Source of the DNA: Rahnella aquatilis CIP 78.65 = ATCC 33071
GTDB lineage: Bacteria; Pseudomonadota; Gammaproteobacteria; Enterobacterales; Enterobacteriaceae
Assembly (NCBI RefSeq): GCF_000241955.1
Contig: NC_016818.1
Location: forward strand, 3,472,001 to 3,536,000
Direction of reading: 5' to 3'
Length of the DNA: 64,000 bases
Program-made: the position numbers and the translations under genes
Notes under the pieces: model-generated
Databases searched by the model: none
Told to the model about the DNA's origin: nothing
Seen by the model: the letters and a program-made list of their open reading frames with translations, nothing else
Shown: positions 45,770 to 55,047 of the stretch, one piece after another
How the letters are laid out: every line of letters starts with the position of its first letter
Numbering within the stretch: the stretch's first letter is position 1

Positions 45770-46966
45770 ATGGCCACAAATTACCATCACGGTGTAACCG
45801 TCACGGAAACCACCGATCTAAGCACGATGATCACCGATATTGATTCGGCGGTTATCGGTGTCGTTTGTATCGCTGACGATGCAGATGAAGACGCTTTCCC
45901 GCTGAATACCCCTGTACTCATTACCCGCGTGGCTAACATGCTGGGCAAGGCGGGCAAAACCGGCACCCTGTTCACCACCCTGAAAGCCATTTCAGACCAG
46001 GCCAGCCCGCAGACCATTGTCATCCGCGTGGCTGATGCGTCAAAAATCGTACCCCCGGAAGGCGGCACGGCACCGACACAGGATCAACTGGTTATTGGCG
46101 GTACTGACCCGGACACCGGACTTTTCACTGGTATGTATGCGCTGCTATCAGCGGAGATGCGTGTTGGCGTCCGCCCGCGCGTGCTTGCCGTTCCCGGCCT
46201 TGATACTCAGCCAGTGGCGGCGCAACTCGGCGTGATGGCTGAGAAGCTGCGCGCCTTTGCTTACGTGTCCGCAAATGGCTGTAACACCATCGCAGAGGCG
46301 AAGACGTACCGCGAGAATTTTGCCCAGCGTGAAATGATGGTGATCTGGCCTAACTTCATTTGCTACGACACCAACGCAGGGGTAAACGCCACCGTGCCGG
46401 TGGGTGCTCATGCGGTAGGGATGCGCGCCAAAATCGACGCAACGCAGGGCTGGCACAAAACTATTTCTAACGTGCCGGTAAATAACGTGCTGGGAATGGA
46501 TCGCGATATCTATTTCACATTACAGGGCACCGACACCGACGCGGACGAGCTGAACGCGGCAGGCGTCACCACCCTGATCAAACAGGGCGGCTATCGCATC
46601 TGGGGATCGCGTACCTGCGACGAAGAAACCTACATCTTTGAGAGCTACACCCGTACCGCTCAGATTGTGGCGGACACCGTGGCAGAAGCGCACTTCTCTT
46701 ACGTTGATAAACCGCTCACCCCGTCGCTGGTGAAAGATATCGTTGACGGTATCAACCGCAAGCTGACGTCCTATGTGACCGCTGGCAAGCTGCTGGGCGC
46801 GCGTTGCTGGTATGACCCTGAACCAAATACCAGCGAAACGCTGCGCAACGGGCAGCTCACCATCAAATATAACTACACGCCTGTGCCACCGCTGGAAAAT
46901 CTCAGCCTGGTGCAGGAGTTCACTGATGAATATTTCGCTACGTTTTCCAGCGCAGTGAATAACTAA
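45770..46966 (+). CDS. FI: Contractile tail sheath protein gpFI
   Basis: A protein of 398 residues (P2 FI is 396). It begins ATNYHHGVTVTETTDLSTMI, with the typical sheath N terminus, and ends with the conserved GARCWYDPEPNTSETLRNGQ and KYNYTPVPPLENL strands. Copies stack around the tail tube and contract to drive it through the envelope. The start at 45770 has GAGG upstream. The gene runs opposite to D, H, J and V. Confidence 0.95.
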   Translation: MATNYHHGVTVTETTDLSTMITDIDSAVIGVVCIADDADEDAFPLNTPVLITRVANMLGKAGKTGTLFTTLKAISDQASPQTIVIRVADASKIVPPEGGTAPTQDQLVIGGTDPDTGLFTGMYALLSAEMRVGVRPRVLAVPGLDTQPVAAQLGVMAEKLRAFAYVSANGCNTIAEAKTYRENFAQREMMVIWPNFICYDTNAGVNATVPVGAHAVGMRAKIDATQGWHKTISNVPVNNVLGMDRDIYFTLQGTDTDADELNAAGVTTLIKQGGYRIWGSRTCDEETYIFESYTRTAQIVADTVAEAHFSYVDKPLTPSLVKDIVDGINRKLTSYVTAGKLLGARCWYDPEPNTSETLRNGQLTIKYNYTPVPPLENLSLVQEFTDEYFATFSSAVNN

Positions 46967-46978
46967 CCGGGGGCGCGT

Positions 46979-47494
46979 ATGGCTCTGCCTAAAAAACTCA
47001 AATACTTCAACATGTTCTTTGACGGTGATAATTATTTCGGCATGGTGCCGGAAATTACCCCGGCAAAGTTAACCCGTAAGACAGAGGATTATCAGGCCGG
47101 TGGTATGCCTGGGTCTGTCGCGGTCGATCTCGGCTTTGATGCGGGGGCGCTGGATATGGATATCACCCTTGGCGGCATGGATGCGGGACTACTGAAAAAA
47201 TGGGGCATCGCAACCGCCGATGGTATGCAAACGCGTTATGCAGGTTCGTATCAGGATGATTCAACCGGCGAAGCGGTACCCGTTGAAATCCAGACGCGTG
47301 GACGCTTCACGGAGATGGATCCTGGCACCTCCAAAACCGGGGATGATACTTCCCATAAGTACACCCTGAAAAATACCTATTACAAGCTGACCATCAACAG
47401 TGAAGAAATCATTGAAGTTGATGTGCTCAATATGATCTACAAAGTTGGCGGCGTTGACATGATGGAAAAACACCGCGCTAACATTGGCTTATAA
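46979..47494 (+). CDS. FII: Tail tube protein gpFII
   Basis: A protein of 171 residues matching the P2 FII family: LPKKLKYFNMFFDGDNYFGM, then GGMPGSVAVDLGFDAGALDM. It forms the inner tube through which DNA passes. GGGGGC precedes the ATG. It follows FI by 12 bases in the same operon. Confidence 0.94.
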   Translation: MALPKKLKYFNMFFDGDNYFGMVPEITPAKLTRKTEDYQAGGMPGSVAVDLGFDAGALDMDITLGGMDAGLLKKWGIATADGMQTRYAGSYQDDSTGEAVPVEIQTRGRFTEMDPGTSKTGDDTSHKYTLKNTYYKLTINSEEIIEVDVLNMIYKVGGVDMMEKHRANIGL

Positions 47495-47508
47495 GGAATT
47501 ACCGCACC

Positions 47509-47847
47509 ATGACCAAAGTAACCGGTAAAGAAGTTGTCACGCTCATTGCCCCTATCGTTCGCGGTAAGTCGGAAATCAGCGAGATCACGATCACGCCAGT
47601 ATTAAAGCAGGCCGGATCGCTGCGTGGCTTAAAAGTCTATGACGTTCTGACGTCGAACTATGATGCGCTGGTTGTTCTGCTGCCTCGTGTCACTGCTCCG
47701 GCGCTGACCGCTGACGAAATTGCCCGCATGGATACGTGGGACTTCTGCCAGCTCGCCAACGCGGTAGTTGATTTTTTGCAACCACCTTCGGATCAGAGCG
47801 TGACGGATACGGGCAGCGCGTCATCAGATGCCCCTGCGAACGCATAG
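47509..47847 (+). CDS. E: Tail assembly protein gpE
   Basis: A protein of 112 residues of the P2 gpE tail-assembly chaperone family. It contains the slippery codons GAT TTT TTG (47770-47778). A fraction of ribosomes should shift -1 here into the E' frame, giving a longer fusion product, as in P2. The unshifted protein ends at TAG 47845. Confidence 0.88.
   Translation: MTKVTGKEVVTLIAPIVRGKSEISEITITPVLKQAGSLRGLKVYDVLTSNYDALVVLLPRVTAPALTADEIARMDTWDFCQLANAVVDFLQPPSDQSVTDTGSASSDAPANA
47772..47778 (+). promoter_or_regulatory. Programmed -1 ribosomal frameshift site T TTT TTG
   Basis: The heptamer is in the correct phase relative to gene E. After a -1 shift the frame is open through position 47972, joining E to E'. 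The same heptamer is used in P2. Confidence 0.85.
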
Positions 47848-47855
47848 AAAACTTA

Positions 47856-47972
47856 ATGGCGGATATCGCCGTCATTTTCCACTGGCGACCAGCGGAGATG
47901 GACGCCATGACGGTAGAAGAACTTCTGTTATGGCGTGATCAAGCCGCTGCGCGCAGTGGCGGAGATCAATAA
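47856..47972 (+). CDS. E': gpE' (GpE-family tail protein; C-terminal part of the E+E' frameshift product)
   Basis: 38 codons reading MADIAVIFHWRPAEM, then VEELLLWRDQAA, which match P2 GpE-family sequences. It lies in the -1 frame relative to E and ends immediately before the T start (TAAATG). It is expressed at least as the tail of the E+E' fusion; the internal ATG lacks a strong ribosome-binding site. Confidence 0.85.
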   Translation: MADIAVIFHWRPAEMDAMTVEELLLWRDQAAARSGGDQ

Positions 47973-50903
47973 ATGGCAGACCGCAATTTAAGTATCAAGG
48001 TTGCTTTCAGCGCCCTTAATAACATGTCTCAACCTGTCAACGCGGCGCGCCAAAGTGCCGCCGCGCTGGCTTCACAAATCAATCAAACAAAATCCAATAT
48101 CAAAGGGCTTGAGCGTTCTGCAGCGAGCTTTGACCGGATTACTGCTGCCAATAAAAAAACCACCAACTCTCTGGCAGAAGCCAAAAACAAAGCGCGTGAA
48201 ATGGCGGCGGCTTTCGGCCCGCTACGCCAGCGCAGTGCTGAGCAAGTCACCGCCCTCAATCAACAACGGGCAGCAATCCGCAACCTTACCCAACAGCAGA
48301 AAACTGAACAGACGCAGCTCAACCAGTTGCGCACCAGCTTCTACAGCGAAGGGATTGCGATCAGCAGTAGCAGCCGGGCAACGGAACAAATTAGCCAGCG
48401 CACCGCGCAGTACAACCGCCAACTTACTGAACAGCAGCGGCGGCTTAATTCTGTAACGCAGGCGCAGGCACGTTATGCGCGCTCTAAAGAAACCGGTGAG
48501 CGATTGCAAAGCTCAGGCATGAAGACCGCTGCAACCGGTGCGGCGATTCTTGCCCCCGTAGCCGTCGCCATCAAGAGTTACAGCAGCCTGGAAGACGCCA
48601 TGAAGGGCGTATCCAAACAAGTTAATGGGTTGAGGGATGGCAGCGGCAACCGCACAGCACAATTTTCTGAGGTGCAAAAAGCCATCAAGGACGCATCTGA
48701 AAACCTACCCATGCCCAACGGGGCGGTGGATTATGCCGCGCTGGTCGAGGGTGGCGCACGTATGGGCGTTGCTAGCGGTGATGATCCATGGCAGAAGCAG
48801 AAGAAAGATTTGCTGGATTTTGCCAACACCGCCGCCATGGCATCAAAGGCGTTTGAGCTACCTGCCGATCAGCTTTCGGAAAGCCTGGGTAAAATCGCCG
48901 GTCTGTATAAGATCCCCATTCAGGATATTGGCAAGCTGGGTGACGTTATCAACTATCTGGACGATAACGCCAAATCAAAAGGCTCTGACATTATCGACGT
49001 GTTACAGCGCGTGGGTGGTGCTGCCGATCAGCTCGGCTATCAGAATGCGGCGGCACTGGGTTCCACTTTCCTGAGCCTAGGCGAACAGTCGGAAACAGCA
49101 GGCACCGCCGTTAAAGCGATGGTGCGAGAGCTGGGTAACGCGATGGTGCAACCGGATCGATTTATGGAAGGTCTGGACGCGTTGGGGCTAAATGCTGAGA
49201 AAGTGCAAAAGAACATGGCAAAAGATGCCATGAGCACCATTATGTCGGTAATGGAAGCCACCAAAAAGCTGGAGCCAGATAAGCAAATGAACGTGCTTAC
49301 TCAGCTCTTTGGTGATGAATATGCAATGGCGGTTTCCAAAGTCGCCAATAATCTGCCTGAGTTACGCAGGCAGCTCGAATTAACCCATGGCGCTGCGTCG
49401 AAAGGCTCAATGAAGCGGGAATCAGGTATTGATAAAGATTCTCTCTCATCACAGTGGCAGATAACTAAAGCGGAGTTTGGTAACAATTTCAGCGCGCTGG
49501 GCGAAACCATGCGTGGGCCAATGATGGTGCTCATGCAATCGGTCGGCGGCGTACTGCAATCAATCAGGGGCTGGATTGAAGCCAACCCTGCACTGGTTGC
49601 CGCAATCATGAAGACCGTCGCCGCTATCGGTGCCATTCTCACTGTGCTGGGTACGCTTATGCTGGCACTTGGCGCGATTCTCGGCCCGATGGCGCTTGTT
49701 CGTCTCAGTTTCACCATGCTAACCGGTGGCGGCGGGATCGCATCAGTGATAAGCGGCATCACTCGACTGGGTAGCGCGTTCACATGGCTGGCGGGTTCCC
49801 CTATGCAGGCACTGCTGACTGCCGGGCGGATGGTCTTTGGCCCGCTGATCACTTTGCTGGCAGGCATTTCCGCGCCAGTCTGGGGATTGATTGCCCTCTT
49901 TGCTGCTGTCGCCATTGCGATCATTAAGTTCTGGCAACCAATCAAAGCATTCTATAGCGGTTTTTTTGCCGGTGTTATGGCTGCTCTGCAACCTATATTC
50001 GATTTGGTTTCCTCAGTATTTGCACCAATGGCACCATTATTTGATGCAATAGCATCAGCACTTAGCACGGTGTGTGGGTGGTTCTCCAATTTATTTGAGC
50101 CGATCCAGTTTTCAAGTGACGCACTAAAATCCTGCACCAGCGCAGGTGAAACTTTCGGCAAAATAGTTGGCGGGGCAATTTCGCTAGTATTAACGCCGGT
50201 AAAATTGCTTTACGAGGGGTTGCAACTCGTACTCGAAACACTTGGAGTTATTCCAGATGCCGCAGAACGAGCACGGCAAGCCGTTGAGAAAGTGAACACA
50301 CAGAAAAAACTTACTGGGCTGGCGGATACGCTCGCCGGGGATCTGAAAGCCGTCACCGCGCAGGCGAAAAAGGAAGAAGATAAGAAGGAACAAAAGCGGA
50401 AAACGGAACAGAGCCAGCAGCAGCAGGCACTTGTTAATAACCTGAAAGGCCCGGCGAACCTTGCGCCGAAAATTAGCGGCAGTCTGGATAAAATCGCCAG
50501 CAACACGGCGGAGAAAAAAGACGGCCCCGGTGAAATCGTATTCAAAAACAAACTGCCATACATTCCGATCCGTGGTGGTTATTCCGAACCGGTGCAACAG
50601 GCCCAGCGGCAAACGCCATCACTCACGGCATGGATGCAGCAGCAGGCGGGTGCGCTGGTTTCGTCGGTAATGCCGTATAGCGTCCAGCAGTCTGCTGCAC
50701 GTTCGCCCGTCTCTGCGGTTCCGTCTGCGGCATCCGTGGCGGCACTCATGCCTGGCGGAGACGTGTTTAACTTTGAGATCACTATCAACGACTCGGGCCA
50801 ACTGGATGAGCAAAAACTTGTTCAGCGTATCCGTGAAGAGTTCACCATTGCCCAGCAACAGGCAGCAAGGCGCAAACGCTCACAACTGACTGACCACAGA
50901 TAA
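47973..50903 (+). CDS. T: Tail tape measure protein gpT
   Basis: A protein of 976 residues, longer than P2 T (815), implying a somewhat longer tail. N-terminal ~180 residues are coiled-coil and Gln/Ala-rich. A TP901-type tape-measure domain follows (YAALVEGGARMGVASGDDPW, QKKDLLDFANTAAMAS). Hydrophobic helices lie at ~540-650. The Lys/Gln-rich part near 800-830 precedes a conserved C terminus. It sets tail length and passes into the host membrane during DNA entry. Confidence 0.93.
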   Translation: MADRNLSIKVAFSALNNMSQPVNAARQSAAALASQINQTKSNIKGLERSAASFDRITAANKKTTNSLAEAKNKAREMAAAFGPLRQRSAEQVTALNQQRAAIRNLTQQQKTEQTQLNQLRTSFYSEGIAISSSSRATEQISQRTAQYNRQLTEQQRRLNSVTQAQARYARSKETGERLQSSGMKTAATGAAILAPVAVAIKSYSSLEDAMKGVSKQVNGLRDGSGNRTAQFSEVQKAIKDASENLPMPNGAVDYAALVEGGARMGVASGDDPWQKQKKDLLDFANTAAMASKAFELPADQLSESLGKIAGLYKIPIQDIGKLGDVINYLDDNAKSKGSDIIDVLQRVGGAADQLGYQNAAALGSTFLSLGEQSETAGTAVKAMVRELGNAMVQPDRFMEGLDALGLNAEKVQKNMAKDAMSTIMSVMEATKKLEPDKQMNVLTQLFGDEYAMAVSKVANNLPELRRQLELTHGAASKGSMKRESGIDKDSLSSQWQITKAEFGNNFSALGETMRGPMMVLMQSVGGVLQSIRGWIEANPALVAAIMKTVAAIGAILTVLGTLMLALGAILGPMALVRLSFTMLTGGGGIASVISGITRLGSAFTWLAGSPMQALLTAGRMVFGPLITLLAGISAPVWGLIALFAAVAIAIIKFWQPIKAFYSGFFAGVMAALQPIFDLVSSVFAPMAPLFDAIASALSTVCGWFSNLFEPIQFSSDALKSCTSAGETFGKIVGGAISLVLTPVKLLYEGLQLVLETLGVIPDAAERARQAVEKVNTQKKLTGLADTLAGDLKAVTAQAKKEEDKKEQKRKTEQSQQQQALVNNLKGPANLAPKISGSLDKIASNTAEKKDGPGEIVFKNKLPYIPIRGGYSEPVQQAQRQTPSLTAWMQQQAGALVSSVMPYSVQQSAARSPVSAVPSAASVAALMPGGDVFNFEITINDSGQLDEQKLVQRIREEFTIAQQQAARRKRSQLTDHR

Positions 50904-50914
50904 GGGGAAAAACC

Positions 50915-51364
50915 ATGATGATGATATTGGGCATGTTTCCGTTTGCCCTGCAAACCACGCCTTACCAGACATCGAACCAGGCCAATACCTGGCGACATGT
51001 CAAAAACGACCGCGTGGGAAAATCCCCGCGCTATCAATACATAGGCCCGGACGAAGAACCGATCACATTCTCCGGGACTCTGTACCCTGAAATCAGCGGC
51101 GGTGATGTGTCGCTCACCACGCTGGAGACGATGGCATATACCGGCAGAGCCTGGCCGCTGATTGAAGGCACCGGTAAGATTTATGGGATGTACGTGATCG
51201 ACGGTTTAACCCAGAATCGGGCTGAGTTCTTTCAGGACGGGAAAGCGCGGAAGATTGATTTTACCCTCAGCCTGAAAAAAGTCAGTGAGGATATCAGGGA
51301 GAAGCTGGCGGAAATCACCAATGATGATGTGCTGTCTATGGTGAAAACTGGGGTAAATTTCTAA
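50915..51364 (+). CDS. U: Tail protein gpU
   Basis: A protein of 149 residues of the P2 gpU family (MMMILGMFPFALQTTPYQTS, then WRHVKNDRVGKSPRYQYIGP; GLTQNRAEFFQDGKARKIDF). It acts in tail completion. It is the last gene of the reversed FI-U block; in P2 it is followed directly by D. Confidence 0.92.
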   Translation: MMMILGMFPFALQTTPYQTSNQANTWRHVKNDRVGKSPRYQYIGPDEEPITFSGTLYPEISGGDVSLTTLETMAYTGRAWPLIEGTGKIYGMYVIDGLTQNRAEFFQDGKARKIDFTLSLKKVSEDIREKLAEITNDDVLSMVKTGVNF

Positions 51365-51411
51365 CTTTATTTGTGCTGGCCAACACGATCAGCTTTGACA
51401 GTGTGGTACCG

Positions 51412-51474
51412 AAATCAACGAGCGCCGCCACTTTTAACCGTGCTGCAGCATGGTCACTTATGATGGTGCTCGTT
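51412..51474 (+). repeat. Junction hairpin and diverged direct-repeat copy after U
   Basis: AACGAGCGCC (51417-51426) is inverted as GGTGCTCGTT (51465-51474) with one mismatch; an inner stem ACCGTGC-TGCA-GCATGGT lies between. Bases 51412-51453 match 55815-55856 at 35 of 42 positions in the same orientation. It occupies the gap between U and the oppositely oriented fibre genes. Confidence 0.6.
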
Positions 51475-51480
51475 ATCAGT

Positions 51481-52080
51481 TTACACCTCCGGTTGCTTAG
51501 GCCAGATAATATCTGGTGCGGCAGACGTGTCTACAGCCTGCACAGCTTTAATGTAGTTCATCCAGGCTATCAGACTGGCTTTATCTCCATCACTGATGAC
51601 GCCTAATTGCAGCTCAGTTTGCCAGAGGCTGATTGTTGCCTGAGCTTCTGTCAGTAACGCCGCTTTCTGCTGTTCTGCCGCTTTCACGTCTACTGAATGC
51701 TGCGCCTCAATATCCGTCACCCATTCATTGCCATTCCACGTATCGCATGGCGTGGATGGGGCCAGTGTGGTGGTACCCTCCGGGTAATCGCCTGGTATCA
51801 TGATGGCAACCTCTTCGCCTGTTTCGATGTTGTAAACAGTTTCACCGCGATGATCTGCTACATATTCCCAGGCGGTAAAATCCGGCGATCGACATATGGC
51901 AAAATCTTCTTTGCTTTCTCCCGGTGACTCGGTGCATGAATAAGCCGGAATACCAATACCTAAAGCCAAATATTCCAAGGATGAAGACAAATATTCACGC
52001 GTTACACCATCATAGTTATATACCGTGATATCCCCCGGCGTTATGGCAAGTTCGTCTGCGTTCAATATAGCCTGAGTCAT
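51481..52080 (-). CDS. Tail fibre assembly chaperone (Tfa/gpG type)
   Basis: A protein of 199 residues. The C-terminal half has the caudovirus tail-fibre-assembly pattern (WNGNEWVTDIEAQHSVDVKA, ISLWQTELQLGVISDGDKA, WMNYIKAVQAVDTS). It assists folding of the fibre gpH, whose stop codon overlaps its start. It is the distal gene of the minus-strand V-to-fibre operon. Confidence 0.9.
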   Translation of the reverse strand: MTQAILNADELAITPGDITVYNYDGVTREYLSSSLEYLALGIGIPAYSCTESPGESKEDFAICRSPDFTAWEYVADHRGETVYNIETGEEVAIMIPGDYPEGTTTLAPSTPCDTWNGNEWVTDIEAQHSVDVKAAEQQKAALLTEAQATISLWQTELQLGVISDGDKASLIAWMNYIKAVQAVDTSAAPDIIWPKQPEV

Positions 52081-53174
52081 TACACCGCCCTCACTATGTA
52101 GTTAAATGCTATATTCCGTGGACGGGTACCCACAGATGTATAATATTGATTCACATTAATCGGGCGAGCCGAATCGGGGTTATCAGTTACCCTCCCATTA
52201 CCCGGCCAGGCATTTTCTGCGGAAACCGCAACGAATCCTTTCATTGTTGCGCCATAATCAGCATCAAATATTGGATCGCCGCCAATACCTTCACATACAT
52301 CTGGAATAGTCGCCTTATTAGGTACCGCACCCTCAACGCTAACCTGCTGTAAAGCATCCGGCCCAATTGATGTGGTTGTTAACGTTGCTGGCTCCCTTGA
52401 TAACAGCTGACGATTGGTTACTCCATCCACGTTGCGACCATCATCCCACCCTCGGATGAATTCACCCCGCAAATCTGGCAAAGCTCCAGACGGGAAAACC
52501 GCAGCCAAAACCGGATAAAGAACCTTGTCAAATGTTGCACCGTTACATTTCAACCACCCCGCTGGAGGCATGGCGGCAGGATAAGGCAGGGGGATACCAG
52601 CGGGAATATATTGCACAATATCCGCCGTTTTAAGGTACTGCTGATGGGGATCGATAGCAGCAACATGCGCCGCCATTTGCTGATCAACATAGGCTTTAAC
52701 TTGGATTATCTGATCATCAACATACTGACGGGTTGCCAGTACCACGGAGGGATCAATCTTGAGTGTAACCGCCTGGGTGCTGCTTACGATCAGAATGACG
52801 CGGATCACCTGCACCCGCCCGCTACCTTCTTGCAATAACGGCTTATAGGTTTCCGCACAGTTGGCAATAGCAATCAAATCACCTGCACTGTCATACAGCC
52901 CAATTTCACGGATCCACCACCCGCCCACGTCTTCCGGGATCACTTGCTCAGCAATAATCTGGTTGGCGTTTACCGGGTCAATGGTGAGGGTGTTGAGGGG
53001 GGCGCGGCGCAGCTCATGCACAAGCGCGGTTTGCGCAGGGTTTGGGGTTGGCAGTGCGCCGTTACCATCCCCTACTGCCATTTGAGTAATTTCAACCTGT
53101 TCACCCAATGCCGTGGCATTCGCCAGTTTCGCGGTACCGACATTGGTTAGCAGGGCATAATATTTAGTTGCCAC
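52080..53174 (-). CDS. H: Tail fibre protein gpH, short form with collar domain
   Basis: A protein of 364 residues. The N terminus (YYALLTNVGTAKLANATALG to ~150) is the conserved P2 gpH virion-attachment part. A short DPHQQYLKTADI linker leads to a phage tail-collar domain (GWLKCNGATFDKVLYPVLAA, LPDLRGEFIRGWDDGR). It is much shorter than P2 H (669), so the shaft and receptor-binding region differ. Initiation is at GTG and the 5' end overlaps gene I. Confidence 0.9.
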   Translation of the reverse strand: MATKYYALLTNVGTAKLANATALGEQVEITQMAVGDGNGALPTPNPAQTALVHELRRAPLNTLTIDPVNANQIIAEQVIPEDVGGWWIREIGLYDSAGDLIAIANCAETYKPLLQEGSGRVQVIRVILIVSSTQAVTLKIDPSVVLATRQYVDDQIIQVKAYVDQQMAAHVAAIDPHQQYLKTADIVQYIPAGIPLPYPAAMPPAGWLKCNGATFDKVLYPVLAAVFPSGALPDLRGEFIRGWDDGRNVDGVTNRQLLSREPATLTTTSIGPDALQQVSVEGAVPNKATIPDVCEGIGGDPIFDADYGATMKGFVAVSAENAWPGNGRVTDNPDSARPINVNQYYTSVGTRPRNIAFNYIVRAV

Positions 53175-53781
53175 TTTGTGAGATCTCCACGGTGTCTATC
53201 AAATGAATTGCACTGCCCACAAATTCCGCGCCACTCACTGAAATGGTTTCAGGAAAATAGGGGTACACGGTCAGCGTGTCGCCCAAATAAGCAGACGCGC
53301 CAACATAAAAAGGGCCGGTAGTCTGGAGGTGCAGACTCATGCCCAGCATGTGACGGCTACACGGCTTAACATCAGCAATCAGCCGCTCAAGTTCCTGATA
53401 CGTTTCTTCGCTGATTCCTTCGTCTTCAACACCGATATCCAGCGTAAACGTGCCGGGGTCAGTGTCGATACTCCACCACTCGTTAACACGGATGAAGTAC
53501 CCGAATGGCTCTACAACGCGCCGCATGGCCCCGGTTGTGCCTTTGTAACGGTGCAGGTAATACGCATCTGCAATAGCCTTACGCTTCGTTGTCTGGGGCC
53601 AGTTTTCATCCCATCGGTCAACGGAAAACGCCCATGCCAGATAGGGCAGCAAATCAACCGGGCAGGTGTAAGGATCCCAGAGCTGTCGCAGCGGTACCCG
53701 CACTTCCCCCAGAGACGCGCAGACGCGGGCGGCAACACGCTCAAGGCGTGAAGCGCTCGGCGGCAGCAGGGTTTTACTCAT
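53164..53781 (-). CDS. I: Baseplate protein gpI
   Basis: A protein of 205 residues of the P2 gpI family: SASRLERVAARVCASLGEVR, LRQLWDPYTCPVDLLPYLAW, AFSVDRWDENWP. It joins fibres to the baseplate. The start at 53781 (MSKTLL) has GGGGGT upstream and overlaps the end of J. Confidence 0.92.
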   Translation of the reverse strand: MSKTLLPPSASRLERVAARVCASLGEVRVPLRQLWDPYTCPVDLLPYLAWAFSVDRWDENWPQTTKRKAIADAYYLHRYKGTTGAMRRVVEPFGYFIRVNEWWSIDTDPGTFTLDIGVEDEGISEETYQELERLIADVKPCSRHMLGMSLHLQTTGPFYVGASAYLGDTLTVYPYFPETISVSGAEFVGSAIHLIDTVEISQSGN

Positions 53782-54685
53782 CGTACCCCCCAACCGTTAT
53801 GGTGTAGCCAGTACAGTTTGACGCCTGAGAATCATCAAGCACCATATCAGCCAGCGGCTGCGCCAGTTCCACCCGCTGCACCCCTTCAACGTGCAGCGCG
53901 GCATAAATGGCAGACAGCCGGATATCACGCCCCAGACGGCGCTGATCGGCAATGTACGCCTGTAACTTCTGCTCGGATGCCTGGCGTATGGGTTCCGACT
54001 CCGGCCCCGGATAGATATACAGCGTGGCATCAATTTCATAAGGCACGATCTCCGCCGCCTGCACGGTCACGCGATCGGCAACCGGGCGCACTTCTTCGCC
54101 ATTCAGCGCGCTGGCAACAATATCGATCAACTCCTGGCTGGCAGTGCCGTCACCCTCGCGTGAAAGCACAGAGACGGTGACGCAAGCTGGCGTTGGACTC
54201 ACGGCAGACACATCAGCAACGCGCCCATCAGCGGACAGGCCGAAAAACTCATATGCCGCCGTTGGCCCGGCGACGCTCAGCCCTTCAAACGCCTGCGGGG
54301 TACGGACGCGCAGATCGGCATCTGACTCCATCACCGCAGGAACAGGCGGTACAACGCTGTCATCTTCCGGCGTAATAGTCAGGCGCTCTACATTGAAGTT
54401 TGCCGCCAACTGATCCAGATCACTGCCCACGGAGTACGCCACCATCACCGCGCGCGCCGCTTCGTTTACGCGCTGGCGTAGCAATAATTCGCGGTAACAG
54501 TTTTCTTCCAGCAGCATGGTGATCGGCTCAGACTCCAGCGAGAGAGTGCGGCTGATTGTTTCCTGTTCATCTTCCGGGTAAAGCGCGATAAATGCCGCCT
54601 TACGCTCATTGAACAGCGTTTCAAAGTCCAGCGGCTCAACCACTACCGGAGGCGGTAATTGTGAAAGGTCAATCGTGCCGCTCAT
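53774..54685 (-). CDS. J: Baseplate wedge protein gpJ
   Basis: A protein of 303 residues (P2 J is 302): IDLSQLPPPVVVEPLDFETL, PITMLLEENCYRELLLRQRV. It is the main baseplate wedge component. Both ends overlap neighbouring genes by a few bases. Confidence 0.94.
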   Translation of the reverse strand: MSGTIDLSQLPPPVVVEPLDFETLFNERKAAFIALYPEDEQETISRTLSLESEPITMLLEENCYRELLLRQRVNEAARAVMVAYSVGSDLDQLAANFNVERLTITPEDDSVVPPVPAVMESDADLRVRTPQAFEGLSVAGPTAAYEFFGLSADGRVADVSAVSPTPACVTVSVLSREGDGTASQELIDIVASALNGEEVRPVADRVTVQAAEIVPYEIDATLYIYPGPESEPIRQASEQKLQAYIADQRRLGRDIRLSAIYAALHVEGVQRVELAQPLADMVLDDSQASNCTGYTITVGGYDE

Positions 54686-55047
54686 GCCTGCACCTGCCTG
54701 CCGATCGTTACGTCTGCGGTAAAGGGTGATTGGGTATCGGTGCGGCTTGCCTTGATGGTGGCGATCATCTGCCCCGCCCCGGTTTCCGTCAGCACAATAT
54801 TGCTCAGTGAGATACGCGGCTCCCAGAGGAACAGCGCGCTGTATATCGCGGACATAATGCGAAGACGCGTTACGGCATTGCCTGGCTGATCAATCAGGTT
54901 ATTGAGCTGTGAACCGTAGGCGCGGCGCATGACGCGAGAGCCAACAGGCGTTAACAAAATGTCATTGATGGACTGAGAAATATGCTCATTATCGGTGAGT
55001 ACTTCGCCGGTTTCAGCGTTCATCCCGCTGTATCTTGCGCCGGTCAT
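54682..55047 (-). CDS. W: Baseplate protein gpW
   Basis: A protein of 121 residues of the lysozyme-like/gp25 baseplate family: HISQSINDILLTPVGSRVMR, RAYGSQLNNLIDQPGN. It overlaps V and J by four bases each. Confidence 0.93.
   Translation of the reverse strand: MTGARYSGMNAETGEVLTDNEHISQSINDILLTPVGSRVMRRAYGSQLNNLIDQPGNAVTRLRIMSAIYSALFLWEPRISLSNIVLTETGAGQMIATIKASRTDTQSPFTADVTIGRQVQA

Noticed and set aside
45600..51500. DNA-invertase crossover sites (gix/cix/hix type) flanking the reversed tail block
   Set aside because: No 26-bp crossover-like inverted pair was found at the two breakpoints and no invertase gene is in view.
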